Under the pieces are notes generated by a model. The model saw nothing but the letters and a program-made list of their open reading frames with translations. It made no database searches and was not told where the DNA came from. From assembly GCA_026770575.1 (NCBI GenBank), contig MU657172.1, positions 112,266-141,103 on the forward strand: 28,838 nucleotides of DNA, in the 5' to 3' direction. The DNA comes from Pelagophyceae sp. CCMP2097. Taxonomy: Eukaryota; Sar; Pelagophyceae. The position numbers were made by a program, and so were the translations under genes. Below are positions 17,371-28,449 of the stretch, piece by piece. How positions within the stretch are numbered: position 1 is the stretch's first letter; each line of letters starts with the position of its first letter.

Positions 17371-20300
17371 CTAGACCAAGTAGTCGCCCGTCGTGAGCAC
17401 GTCTGCGAACGCGTCGTGCTCGGCTGTCGTGAAGAAGTGGGTAATAAAGTCCCACGTCTCTGCGTGCGTCCTTTTGAACTCTGCAAAGGTGGCCTTGACC
17501 GACTCGCGGATCGCCGCGTGGTCGCGCCCCTCGCGGCCCTTGCCGGCCTTTGTCGCGTTCGAGTGCCGCGCCAGCAGCACCAAAGCCGGTGGCACGTGCG
17601 CGGGCACGTCGTACGGGAAGGCGATGACGCACGCCGCTAAAGCATGCACGGCGCCGAGGCGCCGCGCCGGGCCGTCCGCGCCGGCGCTGCCCGTGACCAG
17701 CGCCGCGGTTGCGTCGGCAGCGCAGCGGCCCGCGAGCACGTCGAGCTCGGCGCGCGTGGCGTTGTTGGCCACGGCGGCGAGGGAGGCGCACGCGGCGTCG
17801 CGGACTTCCGAGTGCGCGTCGGCGACGAGGAGGCGCAGCGCCTCGAGCAGCTGCGCGTGCTCGGAAAGGCTCATGCTAAAGGCGTTGTGCGCCTTGCACG
17901 CGCCGCAGAAGACGGCGACGGCGTGCCTCGCGCGCCACTTTTCGTGCTTGGCGCCTTTACAGAGAGCGGCCACGAGGTCTGCCAGGCCGTCGCCTTCGAC
18001 GCGCAGCGGCGCTCTCACCGAGTGCATCGCCGTGATCAAAGCGCCAGACGCGCGGGCGCGGTGGTCCTCGTCGGCGTCTGCGACGCCGGCGAGCATGGGC
18101 TGCAAAAGCGCGGCGACGGTGGCCGTGTCGCCGTCGCGGCTCGCCGATCGCGACCACGCAAACGCAGTCTCGCGCCGCCGCCGCAAAGCGCGCTCCGAGT
18201 CGTCGACCTGCTTCGCCGCCGCCGACGCCGACGCGTCGTCGGGAGACGCTGAGATTCCCGCGGCCGTCGCCGTCGCCGCGGCCAACGCCGCCGTCGGGGC
18301 GCAGCAGCTCGCGGCGAACGCGACGACGTCGAGCACGTTGACGTCGCGCACGACGGCGTGGCAGAGAGCGAGACAGCCGCCGATGGAGGCTCGCACTGCG
18401 GCGAAGGCGTGATCAGATGCCGCAATCAGGCAAGATGAAAGCTGCGCGGCCAGCGCCGTCGCGGCGTCTCGCGCCACGGCGTCGCGCGAGTGCGCGAGCT
18501 CGACGAGGACCGGCGGCAGAAGCGCGAGCCACTTGGCTGCGAGCGCCCAGCCGTTCTCGAAGGCCTTGTCTTCGTAGGCGCCGAGGCAGCTGCGCCACTC
18601 CTCTTTGAGCCTCGCAAGCAGCGCCGACGTCGCGAACGCCGACGCGGGCCGGCCGCCGACGGCGTAGCGTAAGGCATCGACCCAGCACGGACTATGCTCG
18701 GGCGACGCCGCCCGCACGCAGGCTTTGAGCGCCACAAAGTAAAAGTCCGGCAGCGGCCGCCCGAGCATAGTCCGTGCGGCTCCGGCACGCGAGCTCGACA
18801 ATTCGTTGCGGAGCGCGCCGGCCCACGCCTCGGATGCGGCGGCGCACGCGGCGCCGCGCTCGGAAGCATTTGAAGTCTCCACCAAGGCCAGAGCGGCGGT
18901 GGTCAACTCGGCCGCGGCGCCGTTTGCGTGCGCCTCCCAGCTCGCGCACAACCGCCGCGCGAAGCGCGCGTGCCTCGACTTGAAGGACCGCGACGCATAA
19001 CTGATCATGGTCTTGGGGAAAAGGCACCTCGATTCCGAGTGCCGGGCATGAAGGCAGAGTGCGTCGACGACCGGCGAAGCCGACCTGCAGGCGTCGCCTG
19101 CCGTCGACCGCTCGCGCCGGTGCTCGCGCAGCAAAGCCGAGAGCAGGCCGCCGACGTGCAAGCGCAGCTCGCCGCCGACGCAGGCCAGGGGCTCGCCGCC
19201 ATCAAACGCCAGCAGCCCCGTCGCCACGGCCGCGGCGGGCGCCGCCGGGCCCATGCCGAGCACGTCGCTCAAGTAGTCGACGGCGCCGCCGAACAACGAC
19301 TCGGACGGCGCCTCTTCCGCCGCCTCTTGCAGAGTTGCGGCGTCGGCGTCGGCCACGGTGGAAACGTCCCTGCCGCCGCCCGCCGCGCCCGCAATCGGCG
19401 CGCGCTGCGTCTGGCCGCGGTGGTGGTGGAGCGCGCGCATGACGGCGGTGAGCGCGAGGCGCGGTATCGGCGAGTCGTCGGGTTTCCGCGCTTGGACGGC
19501 GAAGAAGTGCCAGTCCAGCGCCGACGCGCGCGGGTCCGCGCACCTATTGAGGGTATTCCAGAACAAGGGGCGTCGTACGATGCCACCCCGGCGCGTTTCA
19601 AACCTCCGAGAGACCCTCTCCCGACCGAGATCCCTCGCCCTCGCTCCGCGTCGCCCTTTGGCGCGGCCTCCTCACCAGAGCGCGTGCTGTGCGACGAAGG
19701 CGGCGACGTATCTCTGGCGCCAGTGCACTTTGGCGTCGCGCGCCGTGCCGAGGCCTTTGGAGACGAGCGTCGAGCAATCGGGCAGGGGCTGCACGTATCG
19801 GCCAGAGTAGTACGTCACAATCGCATCGAACCGCGCCGCCACGTCGTCCCGCTCCGCCGCGTCTTCGATCTGTGCGAGCTGCGCGCTAAAGTCGCAGGCG
19901 TCTCCGAGGAGCTTTTGGCACAGTTGGGCGTCGCTCGCCAGCTTGCGCACCGCGGTCCGCGAGTGGACCAGCAGGGCGCAGGCTCCCATGAGCGCGGAAG
20001 ACCGCTTCGAGTCGCGGGCGAGGCCCGACGCCTTGGCGAGGTCCGAAGGGCGGCCGCCGAGCTCTTCGACGGCGGCCGAAAGCAAGGGCTTGAGCATCCA
20101 GCCGTAAAACGGCCACGCCGCCTCCACGCAGTCCAACGCTGCCCCTCGGACGTCCGAATAATCGTGCGCGTTCAGCGCCGCCACGTGCTGCAACAGGCGC
20201 GCGTACTGCGCAGCCGCCGGTGAATCCGTGCGCAGCCGCCGCGCTTCCGCGAAGGCGGCGTCTAATCGCCCAAGCCAGTGGTGGCACAGCGCCCTCTCAG

Positions 20301-23300
20301 AGTCGTCGTGCGACCCGCGGTCCTCAGGCGCGCCGTCGTCGGCGAGTCTGGCAAACGACCGCGCCGCGACGTCGCAGCCCAGTGACCGCCGCCTCGCTCG
20401 CACTGCGGCGAGCGCGGGCCTCGCGCGGTAGATTTGCGCGCTGCACCGGAGCGTGAGTAAGTGGCGCGCCGCCTTGAGAGCGGCGCGCAGCACCTTTGCG
20501 TCGTTGCGCAGCCCGACGTCGGCCGCGACGGCCTCTAGAGCCGCGTTTAACTTGTCCACGAGCACCAACCTTGCGCCCTTTGAAGCCTTTGAAGCGTCGC
20601 CGCCGAGGCCCAGCGCCCGCGTCACCGCCGCCGCGAGCGCCTCGTCGCTCGACGCGCCGGCGTCGGTGGTGTCGCGGAGCACGGCACAGGCTCCCTTGAC
20701 ACCTTTTTCGAGTTGGCGCAGCACTCGCAACCAAAGCGCTCGGTTGGCCGGGGCATCGCGCGGAGACTCGTCCTCGCCGAATCGCGCCTCTGAGACGAGA
20801 GCGTCCATCGGCTCGACGACGTACCTCCGCAGCAGCAACGCGCCGGCCTCGACAACGCGCTCCTCGGCCGCGCCGCAGTGGACCCACTCGACGGGCCGCG
20901 CGCCCCTTGCGGCGTCGGGCCAGCCCTGCGCAGCGCCCGCCCTGGCGGCGCCGACGAGCGCGACGCGTTTTTCGAACATGCCGCGTAGAGCGTCGCGCAA
21001 AAGTTTCCGGCCGGCCTTGCGGACGCGCTTGTCGTGGTGAGGCAGCGAGGCGTCCAGCGCCTTGGTCAGCCAAGGCAGCCTCGCGGCCACCTCGCCGGGC
21101 GCCAGCGCCCTCGAGACGCCGCCGTAGAGCCGCAGAGCAAAGGCGAGGCGGCTCGCCGAGCTCGAAAAGGCCTCGCATGCCTCGTTTTGGACCGCGTCAG
21201 CCAGGTCCGCCGCCGCTCGTTGCCTCAAAAAAACGTCCGCGGCGACGCAGACCATGACCAGCGACGCGGCGTCCTTGGCGGACGCGGCTCTGGGCGCGAC
21301 GGCCAGAGCCCAGGCGTGGACTTGGGCCGTGGCGCGGCGCCTCGCCTGCGGCGCCAGCTGCGTGAAGAGTCGATTGCAGACGCACCTCAGCAACTCCGCG
21401 TTTGCCGCCTGCCTCGCCTGCGTCACGGCGCCGGCGAAGCGCGTGGCGCCGTTGGCCTGGAAGTGGTTGGGCACGGTCGCGCTGGCCTCGCGGTGCTCGA
21501 CGCAGGCGAAAACTCGATGTAAGAACTGGGGCGCCCACTCCCCGAGCTGCAGCCCGAGAGCGTCGGGCGGAGCTGCATCCGGCGCTTCCGCGGCCGAACC
21601 GTCGTCGTCGTCGCGGCACGGAGTCCAGCGCAGCACGGCGTCGAAACAGAGGAGGGCGGCGCGGGTCTTGGCCGCGTCGTTGGCGTCGACGGCCAACAGA
21701 GCCGCGTTCATCAGCGGCGCCACGACGTGCGCCAGCGGCGCGTGGTCCACCACGGCGCCGTCGACGGCGGCACCGGTCAAGCGCACCTCCGTCGAGACGC
21801 AGGGGAGGGCGCCGTCGAAGAAGGCCGCGCGGCACGCCTGTTCATCGTTTTCGAGAAACTCATCGGAAACCGCGTCTTCCGTCCAGTGCCGCGTGCGCAG
21901 GAGCAGTGGCCGCGCCAGCGCTGCCAGAGCGCGCAGGGCCGCTGGGGCCTGGTGCGCCCACAAGACTGCTCTCGCGTCCGTCAAAGCCGCGCGCAGCCGC
22001 GGCACCACCGCCTCGGCCACGCCTACAAGCATCATTTCGCCAAACTCGCAGGCCACGACCAGGAGACGTCGCCTCTGCTGCCGACTCGGCCTTGCCCCGC
22101 GACGGTTTGCCACTCTGAACTTTGGCGTGTGCCGCTCCGCGTTTCCGTGTCTGTGCCGGAGCGCACGCGGCTCCTCGCAACGCGGCACGACGCCACTCAG
22201 GTCTCGCAAAGCCGAGATGCTCCCCGCGAGCATGTACTCGTGGCGCGAATAGAGGCCCGCGCGCGCGAGCGGCACGAGGAGCGCCGAGACGTCGCGCGCC
22301 GTCTGCTCCGACGCGTAATTCAGAGCAAGGGCGACGATCCTCGCGGCCGTCTCCGGCTCGGCGGCGCGTGGGGAGGCGAGGAGCGCGGCTCTGGCGCGGC
22401 GGCGCGCGCAGCCTTTGGCAAGCTCGCGCGCGATTTCCATGAGGAGCAAAGAGAGCCGCGCCGTCGAGGGGCCAGCGTTGCAAGGGTGGTAAGAGGGCCG
22501 CAGAGCGTGCACCAGTCTTTCAAACCTCTCCAGGTTGAGCAGTCGAGCCTCGGCAGTCTGCGCCTCTGAGACGCAGAAAACTAAAAGCTTGGCCAGCTTG
22601 CGTAAAGCCCTCTCCGCGGGCGAGTCGCCTCCGATCCACGCCAAGAACCGATACCGCGGCGGCCAGCTCCGCGCCGGCTTGGCCATGCGGCCGCCGGCCA
22701 CGGTGACGCCGCTGTGCCGGAAGCACTCGGTGCAGACCAAGCGAGCAAACGCGTCGCCAAGCAGCGCCGGCGCCGAAACGGCCTGCTTCCTCGCGCGGCA
22801 GAGCAGCGTGAGCCACGTCGCGTCCGTCTCGACGCAGCCCGCGTCGACGCAGCTGGCCTGCCACGCCGCGAACCACTCGTCGACCATTTGGGGTGCATAG
22901 CAAACGCCCGCGCCGCGCGGCCTATTCGCCAAACCGTCGCACCAAAAGCTCCTCGAGGCGTCCGACACAGGACCACGCACGTGGGCAGCGCGACGCGGAG
23001 CAGGCCGAGCGCGGCGTGCGCGTCGTGCGACTTTGGCCCGAGGAGCACATCGCCGCGCAGCCGCGCCCAGACCGCCGGCGCATCAGCCAGCGGCACGTAC
23101 CGCCGCTCCACGGCCGCAAACGACCTGTCGATGGAATGTTCGAGGCGCCTTCAAAGACTGCGCGCGGCAGCCCCCCCCCGTGCCAGCCTCGCCGCCCGAT
23201 GGACGCACCAGAGCGCGCGCCGCAGAGACACGATGCGCTCCTGCGCCGCGAAGCGCTCCTCGTTGCCTACGGGCAGTCTTCGGCGCCGTGCCGCGCCGCG

Positions 23301-23981
23301 TTGGCGGAGCGGCGCGCACCTCCGTCGATTTGCGCGGCGTCGATGGTCGCCATCGCGTCCGCCTTGTAGTACAGCGCCATGGCCGCCTCGACGGCGGCGC
23401 CGCCTGCGAGAGTCTGTCTTCGATGGGCGCTCTCTCTGGGGCTGGCGCGGTCGGTGCCTCTCTCCGCTTCAGAGGGCTCTCCGCTTCAGAGGCCGCACCT
23501 GCGCCGATTTCGAGGAGGCGGCGCGCGGTGTCGAAGAGTTTCTCGGCCATGACGAAGTGCTCTGTCTCTCGCGCGGCCTCCGCGCAGGCGCGGGCCCACG
23601 TCGCGCGTTTCTCCGGGTCGATTCGGAACTTGAGTTCTAGCAGGTTTCGCAGCGCGCTCGCCATCATGCCGACCTGCGCCGCCTCGCCCGCGCGCGCCGC
23701 GCCGGCGACCTGCAACCGGTAGTAACTCGCGAGGGGCCCGGGCGAAAAGGCGTCTGCGTCCGAGGCGCGCGCGCCCGAGAGCGTCGCGCGCGTGTTTTGC
23801 AACGCCGCGTGTGGCGCACCCCGGAGTGGACGGTGCCGTCGCCGACGATGAGGGCGTCGATGGCGGCGATGCGGGCTCTCTCTTCGTCAAAGTGCGCCGC
23901 GTTACTCAGGTTGAGCCAATGCGCCGCCGGCCCCGCCGCCGCCGCCGGCGCCATCGCCGCCGCGGGGGGCACGACGCTCAT
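17371..23981 (-). CDS. Proteasome activator PA200/Blm10 (PSME4), 7 exons
   Basis: Exons 23981-23820, 23709-23499, 23403-23320, 23266-23209, 23148-22981, 22921-19676 and 19603-17371 total 6162 nt, 2053 aa; human PSME4 has about 1840 and yeast Blm10 about 2140. The family forms a HEAT-repeat dome that caps the 20S proteasome in the nucleus and opens its gate without ATP. Evidence: SYHPCNAG (371-378), which corresponds to SFYHPSNNG; repeated HEAT-like helices throughout; FPYDVP (1972-1977) and EFKRTHAETW near the end, both family signatures in the expected place. The C-terminus reads DYLV, whereas the family ends in a Hb-Tyr-X motif (YYA in human). Five of six donors are GTGCG and introns are 53-110 nt. 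The first join (23820 to 23709) is the least certain. Exon 6 may hide a short in-frame intron near 22085-22190, where the protein turns basic and low in similarity. Confidence 0.92.
18685..18777. repeat. Perfect 20 bp inverted repeat inside PA200 coding sequence
   Basis: GCACGGACTATGCTCGGGCG at 18685-18704 is exactly inverted at 18758-18777, 53 bp apart, within exon 7. Both arms are translated (TMLGR in one, SPEHSPC in the other), and the frame stays open across the whole structure. Confidence 0.95.
23460..23492. repeat. 16 bp tandem duplication in intron 2 of PA200
   Basis: CTCTCCGCTTCAGAGG occurs at 23460-23475 and 23477-23492, period 17 bp, in intron 23404-23498. Confidence 0.9.
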
Positions 23982-24683
23982 CTCACACCGGGACGGCGAC
24001 CTCCGAAAAAGCCTCCGCCGCCACCGACGACTCGAAACAATTTGACCCTGGGAGACTAGAAGGGAAATTTGAAGTCCGTTGACTTTGTTCGGTGACCTAA
24101 GGTGACGTTGGGTGCCTTTGGGTGAGGTCTTGCATTTTCGCATTTACCTGGAATTTACGTTCCCTTGCTCGGGGGGAAGAATATTCACGTATCGACGCGT
24201 GTCGTGGACGAGCGGAGCAGGGCGGGGCTGAGCTTGGCGTCGACGAGCACGGGTCAAATGTACTTTAGGAAATACACATCACTATACCGCCCGCGTGGCC
24301 TCGGGTGCGCGGGTCGGCTTGATCCTCCAACAGCAAGAGATGCTGTCGTAGAGGTTCAGGAGAAGAAGAACGTTGCGTCCTCGTCAACGCACTTGCCCAT
24401 TGGATTTGATGGGAAAGTCAGTTCCCCTTTGGGGAGTTGGGAAGGGCTCGGAACCGCATTATTTACCCAAATTAGATTTCGATACCAAAAAAAAATTGAA
24501 GCTCCGCGACCCGGCCACGGGTCCACAGACCGGCTACGGGACTTTTAGTACGCGCGTTCGCTACGTCACGGTCGGTCCCAGGGCGTGGCGCATCAAACGT
24601 TTCGATTGGGCTTAATGACCCAGGGTCCAAAATCTGGCCTACTGGTTGTTCAGGTTTTGGCTTAGATTTGATTCAATCCTTTG
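23982..24683. other. Upstream region of PA200, no convincing gene
   Basis: The first 150 bp hold the probable promoter and 5' UTR of PA200; GGTGA repeats (24089-24125: GGTGACC, GGTGACG, GGGTGAGG) are the only pattern seen. An open frame at 24373-24615 is listed separately. Confidence 0.4.
24373..24615 (+). CDS. Small open frame of unknown nature
   Basis: 80 codons ending at 24615. The second half reads like folded protein (KKLKLRDP, GYGTFSTRVRYVTVGP, RIKRFDWA) rather than the Arg/Ala runs of chance frames here. The first half overlaps A/T-rich unique sequence with a run of nine A (about 24488-24496), where an indel would break the frame. I recognise no family. It could be a remnant exon or chance. 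Confidence 0.2.
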   Translation: MRPRQRTCPLDLMGKSVPLWGVGKGSEPHYLPKLDFDTKKKLKLRDPATGPQTGYGTFSTRVRYVTVGPRAWRIKRFDWA

Positions 24684-25393
24684 TTTTTGAGGACCCGAAG
24701 GGTCCTTGCCGTTTAATCAACGTCAGTTTACGGCAAGGGCCCTTCGGGTCCTTTGATTGAAGGATTAGGAAGTTCCACCCCCTATTGAAACCGGTCGGTC
24801 TCTGTGGCTCCTTATCTGACTCTGCTCGTCCACGCCCTGCTCGTCCACGACACGCGTCGCGTAAGCTGCCCCCTATTGGATTCTGCTCCCTATTGGATTC
24901 GGAATGGCCAATGAGAGGGCTTGAAAATGCAATTTGTTCAGAAAAGCATTTTTGTACCAATCCAAGAGCTTAAAAAGTGTGAAAAAGTTCAGAAGAAGGT
25001 TGGAATCCAATAGGGGATCCTGAATCCAATAGGGGGTGGAACTTCCTACCAGGGGCAATTTTATCAGTCCGTCTGTCTGTCCGTCTGTCCGTTCGTCCGT
25101 CCGCGGGTAAATCCATGAGGTTCCGCCTTTGGGAGGAAAGGGCAGCAACTCGGCCGATTCAGCGATTGGTGGTTGATGCGGTCGCTAAAATTGGGAATGG
25201 AGGTCGAGCAGGAGCCTCATTGGAATCATCATAGAAAAAGTTTTTGGTCACAGGTTCTCGAATCTGGTCGGCCGCAAAATTCAGCGATTAGTTAAATAAT
25301 TTTAATTATTTACGTGGGTATTGCAATGGGATTTGTCTGTATCCTTCGCTCGAAGTCGGGTCCTCCGTGTGCCTCCGGCGCGCTCTTGTAATA
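24684..25393 (+). repeat. Composite repeat, copy C, with a nested MITE
   Basis: Same parts as copy B in the same order: a GGACCCGAAGGG hairpin (24691-24750), (GTCC/GTCT)n at about 25068-25102, the linker with GGCCGATTCAGCGATTGGTGG, the tRNA-like B-box, and the CTTGTAATA end. A MITE related to 2465-2657 interrupts it at about 24768-25050. That MITE itself carries a fragment of the 8395-8890 repeat (24795-24865), giving three nested layers. A 9 bp insertion (CTCGAAGTC) breaks the terminal CCTTCGGGTCC block. Confidence 0.8.
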
Positions 25394-25439
25394 GCATGTT
25401 TCTGTTTTTGAATTAGGAATTCCTATTTCTCCAGAGTTT

Positions 25440-25865
25440 CTTTCTTTGGTCGCGGAGTGCTGCAAAGCCCGGGACCGTTCTTGTTCTGCTTCTTTTTCTC
25501 CGTCGGCCCATTGCTGCCTCTCCGCGTCGCATCGGGTCCCCGCCGATGCTCCGCTCTGGGCGTCGCTGGTGGACCGCGCCCTCGTCCGACTTCCTCCTTC
25601 CGCCAGGTATGCTCGGCGTCCCCTTTTCCGATGGAAATCTACTTCAACTCTGGTGGACTCTTTGTCGCTGCTCGTTCACGCCCTGCTCTTCCACGACACG
25701 CGTCGCGTAAGCCTTCCTATAGGCACGATAACTCGGCGCGCGGCGTCCTTTGCCCTTGGAAACCGTTCGATCTCTGGAGCGCCTTGTCTTCTTCTCTGCA
25801 CGCCCTGCTCGTTCTCTGCTCGTCCACGTCCTGCTCGTCCACGACGCGCGCATCGCGTTGAAATT
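25440..25865 (+). repeat. Dispersed repeat, copy 2 of the 8395-8890 family
   Basis: Shares the ordered blocks listed for the first copy, from TTGGTCGCGGAG at its start to GCTCGTCCACGACGCGCG at its end. The first copy is about 16.5 kb away. No coding capacity recognised. Confidence 0.75.
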
Positions 25866-26070
25866 TCCCCCTCATTCTCCCATTCCCAAAAAAAACACCA
25901 GCCCCGAAACTCGGCGACCCCTATTTTGATTTAGGCACCGAGGCAAGCTTAAGACTTACTAGTGCGTGCGTCCTTCCCGCCGGCCCGTGGCAGCTTGGAG
26001 CAGCGGGCCTTTGTGCCCGGCCTCGAAGAGCGCCGTGGCCCCTCTGGACGCCTTTGCAGCAGATTTGGCC

Positions 26071-27555
26071 ATGGCGGCTCTGCGCCCAAAGCGCGACCCG
26101 CGGGCGCACGCAATCGCCGGCGTCGTCGCCGGCACCACCAGCACCATCGCCCTTTTCCCCCTAGACCTGGTCAAGGTCCGCTTCCAGGTCGACCAGGCGG
26201 TGCGCATCCTTCTTGCGTGCCGAGACGCGGACCGCCGAAAGCGCCGGCGTACGCGCGATACCGACGCGCGCGCGATTCGACGGCGCGGCCGCGTCGTCGC
26301 ACCGGTGCTCCTCTCAACAAATCCTGGACGTAGGCCGTGCTGCCGAGCATCTGGAGGAAGGGCTACACCATCGTGACCGAGGAGGGGTGCGTCCTTTGCC
26401 CTTTGCGCGAAGGTGCCCTTTGCGCACAGTCGGTGCCGCAGGTGGCGCACGCTGTTCAGCGGCCTGCGCCCGGCGCTGGTGGCGTCGGCCCTGTCCTGGG
26501 GCGGTTTTTTTTACTTTTACGAGCGGGCGAAAGCCCGTGTCGACCCGGCCGTCCCTGTCACCAACGCCCGCCGCCTCGTTCTCGACGCTTACGCCAGCGT
26601 CGAGGCGGGCTGCATCATCGTCCTCCTGACGAACCCCGTCTGGCTCGTCAAGACGCGGCTGCAGCTGCAGACGACGGGCTTTTGCTCACCACCCCATTTG
26701 AAGCCTTACAAAGGCGCAATCGACGCGCTGCAGCGCATCGTGCGAGAGGAGGGCTGGCGCGCCTTGTACCGCGGCCTGCTGCCGAGCATGCTGCTAACGT
26801 CGCACGGCGCCGTGCAGCTGGTAGTGTACGAGCAACTGAAGAGGTCCTTTGGCGATCCATCCGACGCCTCCGCGGTCCCCGCCCTGGCCTACGGCGCAGT
26901 CGCCAAGCTCGGCGCCTCGCTGGCCACTTACCCGTACCAGGTACGTGGGTCCTCTTTCTTCGGCGCAAATGTCGAAAAGAGGGTATACCCCGCGGAGCCG
27001 CCGAAGCGTAGGTCGTGAAGACCAGAGTCCAGCGGCGGCATCCGCACCCCGAGTCCAAGTGCGTCTTTGCGCGGAACTTTTGCGGCTGACGGGCAACTTT
27101 TCCCGGCGGCTGCAAGACGCCTCTTGGCGATGGACGCATCGGCGCCTCGACGCACCAGGTACTCGACGGACCTGGGCCGCGGCGAGCTGGCGCGAACGTG
27201 GCGCTGTGTCGCGGACACGTGGCCCGCCGCCGCGTCGGCGATGATCGTCGAGAGTCGTGGACCACCGCAGTCGAGAGCGGGAGCCTCCGTCGGAACGCCG
27301 CCCTTTCTGCCGACAAACCGGGCTTCTTCCGGAGCGCGCGTCACCTTGCCCGCTCGCAGGCGACACGAGGGCCCGCGCGGTTTCTTCAAGGGGTGCTGGC
27401 CCTCTTGCATCCGGGTCGTGCCGAACGCGGCGATTACGTTTTGGGTGTACGAGATGGTCGTGAACCAGCTCGGCGAGCCCAAAGGCCCGGCGACGTCGGC
27501 CGCGGTGCGGCGCGAAACCGCCGCCACCGAGGCGACACGCGAGAGAACCGAATAA
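26071..27555 (+). CDS. Mitochondrial carrier, SLC25A32-like (folate/FAD type)
   Basis: The three carrier repeats are recognisable: FPLDLVKVRFQ, NPVWLVKTRLQLQ and YPYQVVKTRVQ. Trp in the second and Gln in the third are typical of the folate/FAD (SLC25A32), pyrimidine and NAD carriers. SALSWGGFFYFYE, SHGAVQLVVYE and RVVPNAAITFWVYE match SLC25A32 best. Known role: exchange of a cofactor or nucleotide across the inner mitochondrial membrane; which one cannot be told here. Supported exons: 26071-26199, 26334-26386, 26442-26940, 27012-27058, 27159-27218, 27360-27555. One small exon is missing between 26200 and 26333, where the first matrix loop should be; the frame reading PPKAPAYARYRR at about 26230-26270 is the candidate. 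The donor at 27219 is a choice between two in-phase sites. The start may instead be Met at 25966. Confidence 0.88.
26397..26425. repeat. 12 bp tandem duplication in a carrier-gene intron
   Basis: TGCCCTTTGCGC occurs at 26397-26408 and 26414-26425, period 17 bp, within intron 26387-26441. Confidence 0.85.
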
Positions 27556-27704
27556 GTCCGCGCCGTGAATTTCCGAGCGGACGACCCGAAAAGGGCCTCG
27601 GACGCAGCACACGGGGACGCACACACACGGACACACGAAGGCTCGTGCGAGCAGCGCGTGGTATAGCACTGCTCCGGGGGCCACTTCGTCGACCCGGGAG
27701 GCGC

Positions 27705-28445
27705 ACGGCCGATGCTCGCCCTCGACGCCCTGCGCTGCATGCGTAGCGCCCTGGCATCGGCGGAGGCGTACGTCGCCGTAAACACCCCGCGCGCGGCGCC
27801 GCCGTTGAACGCGTGGCCGCGTGCAGCAGTAGTGCCACGTCGCATCGTCGACCCGCGTCCAACGTCCGCCGCCTCGGGGCCCAGGCGACTCTCGCAAAAG
27901 CCGCGGGCCGGCGCAGACGCAAGCGACAGCATGTGTGGAGGGTTCTACAACGTTCTGTAGGGCTTGTGGAGTTATATCGGGTCAGGACCCTCTTGAGTTC
28001 TCTAGGAATTCCTAATAGTCTGTAGAGGACGATGGAGGACCGTAGAGGCTCCCTCCCGCACACACGGCACCCGCAAGCGCACCTCGAGCGCCCCGAGGTC
28101 TTCGATGGCGCAGCGGTCGCTCGCTGCGACGTCGGCATGCATCATCTCGTAGACAGCGCTGGCGACGTCGCGGTGCGCGTGGCGCGCGAAGAGGAGCGCC
28201 GTTTCGCTTCGCGGCCCGGGCGCGGCATCGAGCGGGAGCCAGACGGTGACCGCGTGGTTCGTCTCCGGCGGCGCGGTGCCGAGGTCCGTGTGCCAAGTCG
28301 CCTCGTCGTGGCCCGGTCGCTTGACGAAGATGGCCGTTTGATAGAGTGTGTTGCCTCGAACAGGTTCGCCGTTGAAGAGGAGGCGAGCCTGCGACGCAAG
28401 GTCCTCTTGGCAGCTCTGGGCCTTGGGGGTCCCGCGTCGCGACCG
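27705..28445 (-). CDS. Phytanoyl-CoA dioxygenase-like (PhyH family) 2OG-Fe(II) oxygenase, possibly broken
   Basis: Exon 28445-28083 reads LFNGEPVRGNTLYQTAIFV, then TWHTDLG, then HAVTVWLPLD and TALLFARHAH. This is the PhyH core: the HxD metal pair, the TVWLPLD strand and the following SH-like segment. After a GTGCGC donor, the exon from 27888 gives VDDATWHY followed by HAFNGGAARGVFTATY, the distal His with the 2-oxoglutarate-binding Arg region. These two parts are in different frames, about 27814-27822, needing one base removed, so the copy is either frameshifted or the sequence has an error. The 3' end near 27705 is approximate and upstream exons were not found; an acceptor TTAG precedes 28445. 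Substrate unknown: the family hydroxylates many compounds. It converges on the carrier gene. Confidence 0.68.
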
Positions 28446-28449
28446 CTAA

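Noticed and set aside
19568..19603. Start of a separate gene for the C-terminal half of PA200
   Set aside because: The frame continues the upstream exon through a 72 nt GTGAGG...AG intron, and the family spans both halves.
26794..27932. Long minus-strand frames across the carrier gene 3' half
   Set aside because: Below about 27705 they are antisense to carrier exons; only the part above is kept as the PhyH-like gene.
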